Assembly: GCA_947397865.1 (NCBI GenBank)
Contig: OX377620.1
Span: forward strand, 117,899,085-117,963,084
From: Polietes domitor
Taxonomy: Eukaryota > Arthropoda > Insecta > Diptera > Muscidae
DNA length: 64,000 bases
Direction of reading: 5' to 3'
Shown: one piece after another, positions 1 to 11,636 of the stretch
How the letters are laid out: each line of letters opens with the position of its first letter
Numbering within the stretch: position 1 is the stretch's first letter
Position numbers and translations under genes: made by a program
The notes under the pieces: model-generated
What the model saw: the letters and a program-made list of their open reading frames with translations, nothing else
Database searches by the model: none
Told to the model about the DNA's origin: nothing

Positions 1-320
1 CATCAGCCATATAAACAGCCACACACACCGATACATGTAGCCGTGCATGGTCAGTTGCGGGAAATAAGGGGCCTGCTAAACACGAAATGCCTTATATATT
101 TAAATATCCCAGCAGGTCTTCTCACTCCCATAGTTGTCACGAAATGTCACTATGCCATTAGGAAATAAATTTGCATTCTATATAAAATATAGATACAAAA
201 AGGTCTTGAGCCAGGATAATTTCCCAGTTTGAATAAAATTCACAGAAACCAATTTTATTTAATTCATTTAACTTAGTGACTGGACACCGAAATGGCCATA
301 GAATTGTGACAGAACAAGTG
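1..320. other. Left edge with an E-family end fragment
   Basis: Bases 1-146 hold nothing I recognise. About 147-258 is a reverse-strand fragment of the E repeat end: the complement of its ACTGGGATATTGTCCTGGCT-type motif is visible, diverged, around 205-230. The short open frame on the minus strand here is made from this fragment and the neighbouring repeat, so I do not treat it as a gene. Confidence 0.5.
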
Positions 321-324
321 GGGT

Positions 325-2462
325 GCCCTCTCAATTTTCGATAATTAAAATAATTATCGAAATTTGTTTTCAATTTTTTCTTACAATTTTCGATTTTGAG
401 CCCATTGTAAAGAAAAGAAAAGGATTTTTTGCAAACTTGAGCGTCCGACAAATCGAAAACTAAGCGAGATATGGATAATATGACCATAAATTTCGCATAA
501 CAAAAATTGAGAAAAAATATTAAAAAATATAGAAATATAGAAAAATCGATGGGCATGTTAACGAAATCTCACTTAGTTATGGAGTTATCAAACGTAAAAT
601 TTTTGAAATTTTTAAATGACACCATGCCATTTGTAAATAAATTTGCACTCTATTAAATATAGATGCAAAATGGTCTTGAGCCAGGACAATATCCCAGTTC
701 AAATCAAATATTGATTACAGACCAAAAAAAAATACAAACGAAAAAACTAAACAATTTTTTTTGAAAAAATTTAAAAAAATATTGTTTTTTTTTTTGTGTA
801 AAATTAGCTTCATAAGAAAAAACGGGAGAAATATAATTTTTCGATAACTAACAGTTATCGAGAACTAAAAAACGTATCAGTAACTTGAGCGCCTGATAAC
901 TCAAAACTAAGCAAGATATCGATAACATTTCCATCAATTTGGCTAAAACGTTGAGAAAAAGTATTAAAAAATATATATTCAAATTATAAAATATATATCA
1001 GAATAATTAGAAAAGTTAATGGGCATGTGTAGAAGTTTCGCTAAGTTATTGAGTTATCGAAGGTTAAAATTTTGAAAAATATATATTGATTTTTTTTTTT
1101 TTGTAAAATTAGGTCAATATGAAAAACGGAAAAAAATTAATATAATATATAAATATATTCAGATTATTTCGAATATTTCAAAAACAAGAACAATTTGAAA
1201 TCATGTTTGGTTATCGAGTTATCGACCGCCTGATAACTCGTAAACTAAGCGAGATAACGATAATATGTCCACCCATTCTTCTTCTTCGCCAACATATTGT
1301 GAAAATATATATTCAAATTATTTCAAACAGGAAAAATATTAGTAGGCCTGTTATCGAAATCTCGTTAAGTTATCGGACATTAAAGTTAAAAAAATCAAAA
1401 AAATGTATTTTTTGTAAAATTTGGCTAATAAGAAAAAACGGGGAAAATATAATTTTTCGATAACTTATAGTTATCGAAAACTAAAAATAGTACCTATTTT
1501 TCGATTTTTTCTTGTTATTTTCTATTTTGAGCTCATTGGAACCGAAAAGAATTCGTTTCTTTCAAATTTTGCTTCCGATAACTCAAATACTAAGCGAGAT
1601 ATCGATAACATGTCCATCAATTTTGCAATAAAATTTAGAAAAAAAAATTATTAGAAAATATATATTCGATTTAAATATGTATATGTATAAAAATAAAGAA
1701 AACATTAATGGACATGTTGTCGAAATCTCTCTTAGTTATCGGGTTATCAAACGTAAATGATTTGAAAATCGGAAAAATATTGTGTTTTTTTTTTGTAAAA
1801 TTATGTCATTGAAAAAAATTATTTTATTTTTCGATAACCCATTGGAGAATAGAAATCGATTTTTTAACTTCCGATAACTCGAAAACAAAGCGCGTATCGA
1901 CACCATTTCCTCATTTTTCCAAATAATTGAAAAATATTGATGTACATATAAGAATAAGAAAAAAATCTTATAGAAATCTTGATTGGTTATCGATTTATCG
2001 AAGTTTTAAATTTAAAACAAAATGGAAAAAGTAATGTTTTTTTGTAAAATTAGGTTAATATGAAAAACGGAAACGATAATAAAAAGTTTTTCGAAAACTA
2101 ACAGTTATCGATAATTAAAAAAGTTTTTTGTAATTTTCGATTTTGAAGATTTGAATTTGCAAGGTATGGAGAAAATATATATTCAAATTATTTCAAAATA
2201 AGAAGAAAAATTGTAGGGTATGTTATCGAAATCTCGTTTAGCAATAGAGTTCAGGGACGTTTAAGTTAAAAAAACATCAAAATGTATTGATTTAAAATAT
2301 TGATCGGAAAATAAAATTAATCGATAACTAAGAGTTATCGATAACTAAAAATTATCGATAACTATTATTTTTTTCGAGTTTAAGACCATTGAAACGATCC
2401 AAATTGTCTTTTTTAAACTAAGCGAGATATCGATAACATGTCCACCAATTTTTTGTTCGCCA
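325..2462. repeat. Tandem array of CGATA/TATCG-rich units (family I)
   Basis: Degenerate tandem array. The anchor AAACTAAGCGAGATATCGAT, or a close variant, recurs near 456, 905, 1242, 1585, 1880 and 2413, so units are about 300-530 bp. Each unit also carries GTTATCGAAAAC- and GTTATCGAGTTATC-like stretches, poly-T runs and CATGTCCATCAATTTT. The densest spot is about 2320-2365, with three TTATCGATAACT-like motifs. Another E-family end fragment lies at about 617-760. TATCGATA is the Drosophila DRE core bound by DREF, and CGATA clusters are bound by BEAF-32; any function here is inference. Confidence 0.75.
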
Positions 2463-4440
2463 AAAAAAAAATTAAAAAAAAATATTTTAAAAATCTATTG
2501 AATACCTTCTCAAAGCAGTTTTGCCAAGTTGCCCATAGTTATGTTTGTGGCTCTCCTTTATGGAGGTATACTCCAAGAAGATCTAACATTACACTGCATG
2601 CAATTTGCTATGACAATTTTTATTCGCTTTAAATGTCCTCTGTTTGCCTTTGCAGGCCCCTGCTGGCAGGCCTCTCAAAACTCCTCATTCCGCTGCTAGA
2701 GCTATGGTTGTATTCCTGGACAGCCAACCACCCACATGCACATTAAACTTACAGCCAATTGTTGGCCCCCCAACCTTATGCCTATTTCGTATCTGTTGAT
2801 TGCGGGGTGGCTTTATAAGTTTGGTAAAAATCAAACATTTGGTGAAATGTCATTATTTTGATTAAAATAGATTTTAATTGTAAATAAATTTGCATTCTAT
2901 GAAATATAGATGCAAAATGCTTATGAACCGGGACAATCCAAGTTCAGAACAAATATTGATTACAGATCAAAATAAAACATACGAACAAATTAAACCTGGA
3001 TTTTATTATTTAAAAAGTGCTCTGAATTTTTATTTATTATATATCTGAATTTTTTATAGAATTCAAGAAATAGACAGACACATTTTATATTTTTGTTGCA
3101 CAGTTTAATCACATGTGAATTTTCTATATCCCAAATTCGACAATTTTGTCAATCGACGAAGCCATAGAGCTGAAAATCAGCCTCATCAGCCTTTAGGAGA
3201 ATTTGTTCGTAAACCCCAAAATATTTTTAAAAATATTGCTTAACAATGCAAACGAAGTAGTTGCTTCTCAAATTATTAAATTAATTTATTATTTTATTTT
3301 TTAATTTAAATTTATTTATTTTATTATTTATTTTCCAAATCTAAATTCCCATTTGATCCTCGTTTCTACGGAGTAGTTCATGTGTGATTGTATCCAACTC
3401 GTAAATTTAACACTTTGCCAAGGAAAAAAGGCACAACGACAATAGATAAGGGGAACTTTTAAAAAACCGGGGAAAGGACGTGGGCGAGCAAAAAGGAAAA
3501 GAAGGAGGAGCCACTTCGACCATAGAAGACTACGAATTGCCAGTATCATGGCCATGCAAAACTTACTTGTTCAAGTGTTAGACAGCAAACTTTACTTAAA
3601 CATTCCAAAGGTGGGCTGGCTGGTCAGGGTGGACTCCAAAAACGGATGCCTTCCACGTGGCCCATCCATGCCATGGGTTTGGTCTGCCCTCATGCTGTTC
3701 ATTGATGCGGTGATACTGCTGTGTTGCCTTGTGTTGTGTTGTGACTTATGTGGTGTTCTATGGATTTGGTGTGGTTTACAGATTTTTGTATAATGTCCTT
3801 AATTTGGATATTGCTGCAGTTACTGGCTGCTGTTGGCTTCAATTGTTTATTCGAGGAACCGGTTTTCCAAAGCTCAGGCAGAATGAACGATGTGGTGGTT
3901 TCCTCTATCCTCTACCCCCTTCCCACTGCCGGGATTGTAGCTACCTTTTGTTATTGCTTGTATCTCTCTGTGTGTTGTGGTGTTAGTACTCGTTTTTTCC
4001 TTCTTCTGCTACAAAAACTCATCAATTACATTTTGGTTTCTGTGGTCTTCTGGGACTGGAGATGTAATTAAATTATTATAGTTCGCATAATGCCATGATT
4101 ATTATTATCTTTATTTGTTTAACTTGTTATCCAACAGAATATTTAATTTCCACGTAATGTGGAAGAAAATTACCGAAGATATTGTGATTACATTAATGGA
4201 TGTATTTGGTCTTTTTTGGTAACACCGCCAACAAATTCAGTGGCCGCTCAATTCGTGGAACTGCTGTTGTGGTGAATATTTTTGGAGAGGGTCAGTCTAT
4301 GAAACGTCCTCAGCAACTTATTGCTTGAAAGTCATAGATTTTTATTACAAACCTTGCAATATTTATTTACTATGACAATCTAGTCCAAGGAATCTATATA
4401 TCTAATTTGATGATTCTATTAGTTCGGTACCAATTTCATC
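2463..4440. other. Mostly single-copy-looking AT-rich DNA with one E-family end fragment
   Basis: About 2871-2995 is a reverse-strand E-end fragment (complement of GGTCTGTAATCAATATTTG followed by the E end). Otherwise I see no repeat structure and no convincing coding region. Several overlapping short open frames at 3328-4071 lie on both strands in a GT-rich stretch, lack recognisable domains, and look fortuitous. Confidence 0.45.
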
Positions 4441-6765
4441 TTTTTATATTTCGCGTCCAACGTATATCTCGAATTTCATTATTCTAACAGTAACCGTTTG
4501 GTTGGTACTATTTTTATCCCTTTCCCCTATTTTCACCCCAAAAAGTGCGAATATCGAAGCATCTTTCTATTTTTGACATCTAAACAATCAGAGCGGCGTA
4601 TAAACCAAATTTTATGTTTCTAACCACAATCGTATTTTTATCCCTTTCGCTCCGTTTTTCTCCCTAAAAGTATAAATTTCGAAAAATAATTTATACTGAG
4701 CATCTACACATTCCAAGAAATGTACCCAAAGAATTTTACAATTCTAGAAGCAACCATTTGATCGGTACCAATTTTATCCCCTTTTAGCCATTTGGACCCA
4801 AAAAGTACAAATGTCTAATGATCACTTTATTTTTCGTGTCTACGCAGTCATTGCGAAGAATGCAGTGAATTACATGATTCTAGCCGCAACTATTGGTTGG
4901 TACAATTTTTATCCCTTTCGCCCGTTTTACCCCTAAATATATACATTTGAATAAATCCTTTTTGTTGAGCGTCTACAGGTTCAACGGATTGTGTCCACTG
5001 AATTCCAGAAGTAGCAGTTGTAGTGGTATGTCGGTACCAATTTTATCCCTATTCTCATGTTGACCTAAAAAGTGTAAATATTGAAAGATATCTCTAGTTT
5101 TTGCATTTATGTAGACAGGACGACATATACACCGAATTTCATTATTCTAACCGCAACCATTTGGTTGGTACAATTTATATCCCTTTTCCCCGTTTTCTCC
5201 CTGAAAGTATAAATTTAGAAAAATAATTTATGTTGAGCATCTACACATTCCAAGGAATATACCCACTGAATTTTACAATTGTAGCAGTAGCCATTTGGTC
5301 GGTACTAATTTTATCCCTTTTTTCCCACGACGTATACAGCGAATTTTTTCTCCTAACTGCAGCTATTTTGTTGGTACCATTTTTATTCCCTTTCGCCCGT
5401 TTTCTCGTAAAAGGCCGAATTTGTCATAATTCGTTTAATTTTACTAATCTAGACAGTCTGAGGGGAATATACACCGAATTTTATGATTTTAACTTTTGGT
5501 ACCAAATTTTTCCCCTTTTTTCTTATTTTGACCCAGACAGGACGAATATCGAAAGATCTTTCTATTTTTCGCGTCTACACAGTCATAGTGACACCGAATT
5601 TCACTGCTCTAGCTTCTAGCAGTTTCTTTGGTACTATTTTTATCCCCTTTCGATTCATTCCCCGTACCATTTTTGGTACCTTTCGCCACGTTTTACCCTA
5701 AAAGTAAAAATTTTAAGAAATTGCTTTACATTGCGTATGAATGGGAAAGGAATGTACGCACTGAAGTTAATGATTCTAGCAGCAACCATTTATTTGGTAC
5801 CAATTTTATCCCTTTTCCCCACTTTCACACCATATGCGATAAATGAATTTTTCTTTATTTTTCGAATCTACGCCTTTGAAGGATTGTACACGCCGAATTT
5901 CATGATTTAAACATGAGCCGTTCGTTTAGTACTTATTTTATCCCCCTTTCTCCATTTTGACCCTAAAAGTACGAATATCGAAAGATCTCTTTATTTGTCG
6001 CATCTACCCAGTCAGAACGATTTCTTTCTTTTAACTGCAGTCATTTGATTGGTACCGCTCTTATCCCATTTCGCCCCATTTACCCGTAAAAACATAACTC
6101 TCATAATTTTACTAATCTATGCAGTTGGAGGGGTATACACACCGAATTTCATGATTTTAACTTTTGTGCTTTGTTTGGTACTAATTATAACCCCTTATCC
6201 CCATTTAGAGCATAAAAGTACAAATATCGAAAGATTTCTTTATTTGTCGTGTTTACGAATTTCATAATTTTAACTGTAGCCTTTTTTTGGTACCATTTTT
6301 ATCCCTTTTTACTCCGTTTCTCCATAAAAGCAATAATTTTTTAATAATTTCTTCATTTCAATTATCTAAGCAGTTCGAAGAGTGTAGCAATTCATGCTTT
6401 TAACTTCAACCGTTTGTTTGGTAGCATTTTTATCCCTCTTTTTCCCACTTAATCCCTTAAAACTACGGTACCATTTTTATCCCCTTTCGGCCCATTCCCC
6501 GAATTTTTAACAACTGTTTTCTTTTACGAATCTACGCCGTCCGAGGATTGTGCACACAATTTCATGATTTGAACTTCATCCTTTTATTTGGTACCATTTT
6601 CATGCCATCATTTCCCACTTTACCCCTTAATAGTACAAATTTAGAAATATCCATTGGTGTTACGTTCCAACGGAATTGGAGAAATGTACATACCATATTA
6701 CATACATAGGTACTAATTGTAACTCTTTTTATCCCTTTTCACAGCCTAAAAGGCCAACGCGGACA
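4440..6765 (+). repeat. Minisatellite array, units of about 110-150 bp with GGTACC
   Basis: About 18-20 degenerate tandem units. Each carries a version of TTTGGTTGGTACCATTTTTA, then TCCCTTTT, a GTTTTACCCCTAAAAG-like stretch, ACGAATTTCGAAA, and a CTACGCAGTC segment. GGTAC recurs near 4504, 4766, 5034, 5166, 5301, 5376, 5628, 5796, 6051, 6280 and 6589. The unit is homologous to the internal unit of the B-family elements and of the Helitron in this window, but no element termini are visible here. Open frames in this stretch are read-through of repeat units. Confidence 0.8.
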
Positions 6766-6769
6766 GTGG

Positions 6770-7160
6770 TTCAGAATCAAAATCCATCGGCCTAAATTCA
6801 GTAACTTTTGTTCCAGTAAACATTTTTGAGATCTGAAAAAAATTTAAATTAGACAAAGACCCAAGGATTATCTTGACGTTGACATTAAAATTCGGGTAAT
6901 CAGATATATTTTAGAAATTAGCCCAAAGTTGACTACTTATCGCATTATTCGATTTAAAAAAATTATGATTTTTACAATATTTTACGTGTTTGTCCAAAAA
7001 CCGTAAATTTTTTGTGATATAGATTTTCAAGTTTTTCAGATTTTGGAAACTGAAAAAACGTAATTTCTTTTTTAAACTTTGTTGAACTGTTTCTCTCACA
7101 TTTTAAAAGGTTTTGCACTCAATTTGTATTATCAGAAATTGTGGTTTCTTCGTTTCTTTG
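6770..7160. repeat. Interspersed repeat L, first copy
   Basis: AT-rich block sharing an ordered series of motifs with 63660-63960: AACTTTTGTTC.AGTAAA, then CAGATTTTG, then AATTTCTTTTTT, then a GTTTCTCTCA/CATTTTAA stretch, then TTTTGCACTC. Similarity is moderate and the ends are not defined. No coding potential is evident; the 62-codon minus frame at 6911-7099 is AT-rich noise. Confidence 0.5.
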
Positions 7161-7627
7161 TAATAAATATTAAAAAATTCCCTTTTAACCGTAACCGTTT
7201 TACAGGGTATATCTTGCCGATATTTGTCTCCTCGAAAGATAGAATTTTACTATGACCAAAAATATATAAAATTTGTGGTGTCTATTATGAATATTTCAAG
7301 AGGTTGTTAGATATATATAATAAGATAACATATATATATAATAAGTTTATAGCTTTTTGGAAGAAGACTTCATCTAGATAAACTCAAGACAATGAGGATA
7401 TAGATTACTACAATAATTCGCTCAGCCAGATCAGTAGAATATGACAAATTCTCATAAAATTTGATTTATTTAAACAATTAATTGTCGCAATCCAAAACAC
7501 CACATTCAAAAGTAAAAATTGTATTTTCTCTACGGGCATATCTGCTAAAAATAAAATTGTATTCATGTGATCCTCGATCATATTTAAAGAATGGCCGTTA
7601 TTTTTCTAAAAAAAATAAAATTTTTCG
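7160..7627. other. AT-rich DNA, nothing recognised
   Basis: Contains a short TATATA-rich patch near 7310-7345. No repeat shared with the rest of the window and no coding region could be supported. Confidence 0.4.
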
Positions 7628-8135
7628 GATTTGATTTAAACTGGGATATTGTCCTGGCTCAAGACCATTTTGCATCTATAGTTAATAGAATGCAAATTTA
7701 TTTACAAATGGCATGATAACATTTATTACTTTGATGCAAACTACCACGATCATGATTTCGACCATGTCAAAAGTCTTTTCAAGTGGCTTCGCAGCGACTT
7801 TTCAACATCAAACCCGGCCTCTATAAGGAGATAATTCTCACAAACGAACGAGAAGCACAACTCACTTGCCGAATTTGCTTGTAAAAAATCGCACCAAGTA
7901 ATAAAGCACACATGCCATCTTACAAGCATCTCATTGAGTTGCATATGTAAGTATGTGTATATGCAGGTATAGTTACCCAGCAAGACTTTTGCCGTGCCAA
8001 CGCTCATTTGTCTTAGTTTTTTCGTTTGTATTTTTTTGGTCTGTAATCAATATTTGATTTGAACTGGGATATTGTCCTGGCTCAGGACCATTTTGCATCT
8101 ATATTTAATAGAATGGAAATTTATTTACAATTTTT
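7628..8135 (+). mobile_element. Interspersed element E, copy 1, bounded by about 80-bp direct repeats
   Basis: The segment begins and ends with the same stretch of about 80 bp (ACTGGGATATTGTCCTGGCT, then GCAAATTTATTTACAA), near 7648-7709 and 8065-8132. Between them is a body of about 340 bp with GACTACCACGATCATGATTT and an AAAATCGCACCAAGTAATAA segment. A second full copy lies at 16261-16758 with the same spacing of about 413 bp between the direct repeats. The direct repeats do not begin TG or end CA and I see no primer-binding site, so I do not call them LTRs. Short frames on both strands are conserved between copies only as the DNA is. Confidence 0.7.
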
Positions 8136-8217
8136 CGGATTTATTTTCCCCGGTTTAGGAGTTGTTGAATCTGTGATGTAATGCACACAAAAAATATTTT
8201 TAGGTCTCGGAAATAGA

Positions 8218-9710
8218 ATTTTTATACCCTCCACCTCCAGGATGGGGGTATACTAACTTTGTCATTCCGTTTGTAACACCTTGAAATATCGACCTGAGAC
8301 CCTATAAAGTATATATAAGTATATATAAGTATATATATATATATATTCTTGATCGTCATAAAATTCTAAGACGATCTAGCCATGTCCGTCCGTCTGTTGT
8401 AAGCACGCTAGCATCTCAACGAAAGGAGCTAGAACGTTCAAATTTTCCATAAATGCGTCAATCGGTTGGGATTGAAATGGGGCGAAATCGGTCCAAAGGG
8501 AAAATTTTTCCCTCACAAGGACTAAAAATACCCATAAAAATCCCTAATATTTTAGCGTATTTAAGCATTCTTTTTGAATATGTCTCTTTATATTTGCTTG
8601 ATATTTGGAATGCGCATTCCCCTTATAGCAAAAACGTGCACTGTGATTCTTATTTGTAGGGGGCGAAATGGGGCAAAAAAGGGATAAAAATGGTACATAT
8701 TAAACGACAACAACTAGAAACACGAAATTCGGTGTGTACATTCCTCTAAATGAGTAGATATATAATATAAAAGTATTTTTTCCAAATTCGTACTTTTAAG
8801 GGGTAAAATGGGAATAGAGGGATAAAAATGGTACCAACCAAACGGCTGTACCTACAATAAAGAAATTCAGTGTATACGTTCCTCTGATTGCATAGATAAG
8901 TAAAATACACGGATTTTTCAAAATTCGTACTTTTTGGGGTTAAAATGAAAAAAGGGGATAAAAATAGTACCAATCTAATGACCGCAGCTAGAGTCATGAA
9001 ATTCGGAGTATACATTCCTCTGACTGCGTAGACACGGAAAATAGACGAATTTTTCGAAATTAGTACTTTCAAGGGTACAATGGTACAGAGGGATAAAAAT
9101 AGTACCAACTAAACGACTACAGCTAGAATGATAAAATTCTAATTGCGTAGAAACGTCAAGGGGGTAAAAATGGTACCAACCCAATGGGCGCAGCTGGAAT
9201 CATGGAATTCGGTGTATATATTCCTCTGAATGCATAGACACGCAAAATAAAAAGTTTTTTTCCAAATTCGTACTTTTTTTTTTTACGGCAAAAATTGGTT
9301 GAATCATGAAGTTAGGTTATTGTGCACTACGTACGTCTGATAATGGATTTTCAAAATTTGTACTTTTGGAATTAAAATAGAATGGAAATACAACCAACTG
9401 TAGCACCAACTATCTACCAATATTTATGGTATTTAAGCTTTTTGAAAATATAAATAGAAGAGTATTTATTTTTTGAATTGACGTATTGGTAGCATTACCT
9501 TATAAGCGTGGTTTGAAATAATTAAAATATTATATTTATTTATAAAATTAATTGTTCAATATTTGTATTTGTTTTGGTTTGGCTACATTATATATATTTC
9601 CTGTAAATTTACTGCGCTTCTATGAAAACCATCAACCTCTGTGGAATGCAATCCATGGTGGAGGGTATATAAAGTTCGGCCCGGCCGAACTTTACGCCGT
9701 TTTTACCTGG
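8218..9710 (+). mobile_element. Hairpin-tail repeat B1 (HINE/DINE-like), complete
   Basis: Reads 5' to 3' on the plus strand. The 5' end is TTTTTATACCCTCCACC. Next come the GTTTGTAAC block, a GATCGTCATAAAATTCTAAG block with CCATGTCCGTCCGTC, then about four internal units of roughly 135 bp (8660-9270, in the reverse sense to the other B copies). A flank with GGTATTTAAGC follows, then the inverted motif GGTGGAGGGTATATAAA, then the perfect palindrome GTTCGGCCCGGCCGAAC at 9674-9690, and an ACGCCGTTTTTACCTGG tail. No protein is encoded. Subterminal inverted repeats, internal tandem units, a 3' hairpin and no obvious target duplication match non-autonomous Helentrons; the class is inferred. Confidence 0.7.
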
Positions 9711-9990
9711 TATTCTTCTGATCCTCCAGCGAAATTAAGGAATGACAGTTATATGTTAAAAAAATACTATTATTGGGATTTATTTTCCCCGTGTAGGATT
9801 AGTAGAATTTTTATATGCTAATTAATGTACACAAAAAATATTTTTTAGGTTTCAGGCACATTTTTTGTTGCATAGTGTAATCCGGAAAAAAAATCGTCAG
9901 TGGCTGCTTCAAAAAGGGAAATGTTTTGATATCTACACATCCTGCAGTACCTTCAAAATAATATCGATCTTCTTCTACACTTAATAAATT
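9711..9990. other. Flank of B1 with a partial copy of the sequence left of B1
   Basis: Bases 9775-9870 (GGATTTATTTTCCCCG, then GTACACAAAAAATATT, then TTTTTAGGTTTCAG) match 8140-8205, so B1 lies between two diverged direct copies of a roughly 80-bp sequence. No gene is seen. Confidence 0.5.
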
Positions 9991-10345
9991 ATTAAGAAGT
10001 GTCCCACTTCTGAAGGACATTTTTATTTCCTGACCTTCCTCGTGTGTGCTCTATACACCCAGCTACCAACTTCCTTGCGTTATGGTGGCCATCACACCCT
10101 CCAGATATTGTCATTGAGCACTTAAAGATAACAATACGGGAAGTGACCCACTTCTGAACCCATTTCCCTCCCCCATATGCACACAAAAGCCCAGTGACTG
10201 TGCACATAATTTTCCAAGTCAATAAATTAAGTAAAGCAAATAAAATAATTTCGCATTAAAATTGTTTCCCAAAAACCATTTACTTTTCATAGCACATAAT
10301 GCTCAGCTGAACACAATGCTGCCCCTATCATATTGTTCATCGCCT
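9990..10345 (+). repeat. Left arm of a distant inverted duplication
   Basis: This stretch is the reverse complement of 15810-16165. The part at about 10190-10345 (GCGCATTAAAATTG-like segment, AGCACATAATGCTCAGCTGA, CAATGCTGCCCCTATCATAT) is nearly identical to its partner; the part at 10000-10190 is clearly related but diverged with small indels. Short open frames occur in both arms but diverge by frameshift and begin without a shared ATG, so I regard the pair as noncoding. Confidence 0.75.
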
Positions 10346-11433
10346 TCTAGCCCTCTCTCTTTCCCTCCCTCCCCTCTTTCTCACTTTCTCCCTTTAGCAT
10401 TTATTCAAATAATAAAGCCATAATTCACCAATATGTGTGTGTGTGCGCGCGCTGAACTACAGTGCATTAGTGTGGAAAATTGATAATTTTCCAATAAAAA
10501 TCACTCAAGCAACAATGCAAAATTGTGAAAGAAAAGAAAGAATGCAAAATAACGAGCGAATGCATTACTTGCTACCATATGGTTGCATACTTCAGGGAGG
10601 GGGTAATTATTAAGAGAATTTAAAGTATACTACAAGGAAGAAGATGATACCAAGGCAAACATTTCAATGAACTCACAGATAATTTCAGTTTCATATTTAA
10701 TATTGTTTGTTAAATATGTATATTTAAAATTTTATTTCAATTTCCGTTATGACCATCCTGGCATATGGTAATTAAATATTTATCTAAATGTAAATAAACA
10801 CAGCAGATATGCCTGTTTTCTTTACATACATATTTTCGGAATATTCATTATTGATATTTCGTTTTCATTGCAATTAATATGAATTATGCATGCAGCTCCT
10901 CTGTCAATTATTGGAAATTTTCCATTGTTTTGGCCTGCGATTACAATCAATGTTGAATGTGTTGCTGTGAAATTATTACTAATTTGCAAATATGTACATT
11001 GTGTACATATGCTGTGGATGTGTCATTGTCATTGTAGCATACTTTTAGGGTTGTTTGTTTTTGTAATAATATTGCATATGAGCAAGGGCGCACAAGCGAG
11101 CAGCATACGCTGTAGGGTGGAATGATTTTACTTTGTCCAGGGAGACTTGTTATTTAAATATTTTTAATTATTAATTTATAAGGCATATAAATATAAAGTA
11201 TATTATTATATTCTAATTTGGATCCATGGATTAATGATCCAGACAATCAATGTTCCCCTCAAATCCTCTCAAATCGATTACTTCGAGCATCAGCTGGCAG
11301 CAACAGAGTCCAATGAACAAGGTGGATTTCATCTAAGCTGTGCAGGCAGGAATATTCATTTTCTTATAGCTGCATATGCTGGACATTGTTTAATAACGTC
11401 ATAAAATTGCCAAGATCAAAATGAAAAACAAAT
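10346..11433. other. AT-rich DNA with a GT/GC microsatellite
   Basis: A TGTGTGTGTGTGCGCGCGC run lies at about 10433-10451, after a CT-rich stretch at 10350-10395. Otherwise I see no repeat shared with the window and no supported coding region; the 79-codon frame at 10886-11125 has no recognisable domain. Confidence 0.45.
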
Positions 11434-11434
11434 G

Positions 11435-11636
11435 TAGGGTCCGCCAAATAACTTTTTTTTAAAATGCTATAAAAAAACTACAAAATATTTTCTCAAATTT
11501 CTTTTTTTATTTGAAAGTACAATCCTTCCGGTTAATAATGGAAAATAATTTCATTCAAATGGCTGCTGAGGGCACCCCACAAATAATAGTCCAACGGTTA
11601 AATAGTTGAAAAAACGTTAGATGGCGGACCCTTTAT
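11435..11636. mobile_element. Small MITE of about 200 bp with AGGGTCCGCCA inverted ends
   Basis: The left end reads TAGGGTCCGCCAAATAAC (11435 on) and the right end is its inverse, TGGCGGACCC followed by TTTA (to 11635). That gives terminal inverted repeats of about 11 bp next to TA dinucleotides, as expected of a Tc1/mariner-type non-autonomous element. The inside is AT-rich with no frame. The family assignment rests on ends and TA target only. Confidence 0.6.

Noticed and set aside
4440..6765. CRISPR-like array
   Set aside because: Spacing of about 110-150 bp with whole units homologous, no short identical repeats with unique spacers, and a eukaryotic context. It is a minisatellite.
7628..8135. 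LTR retrotransposon
   Set aside because: The direct repeats lack TG...CA ends, no primer-binding site or polypurine tract was seen, and no gag or pol motifs occur.
9992..10222. Paired frames in both arms of the inverted duplication (with 15954-16214)
   Set aside because: They look alike at the start only because the DNA is almost identical there. The apparent start in the right arm is TTG, and the frames diverge through indels.
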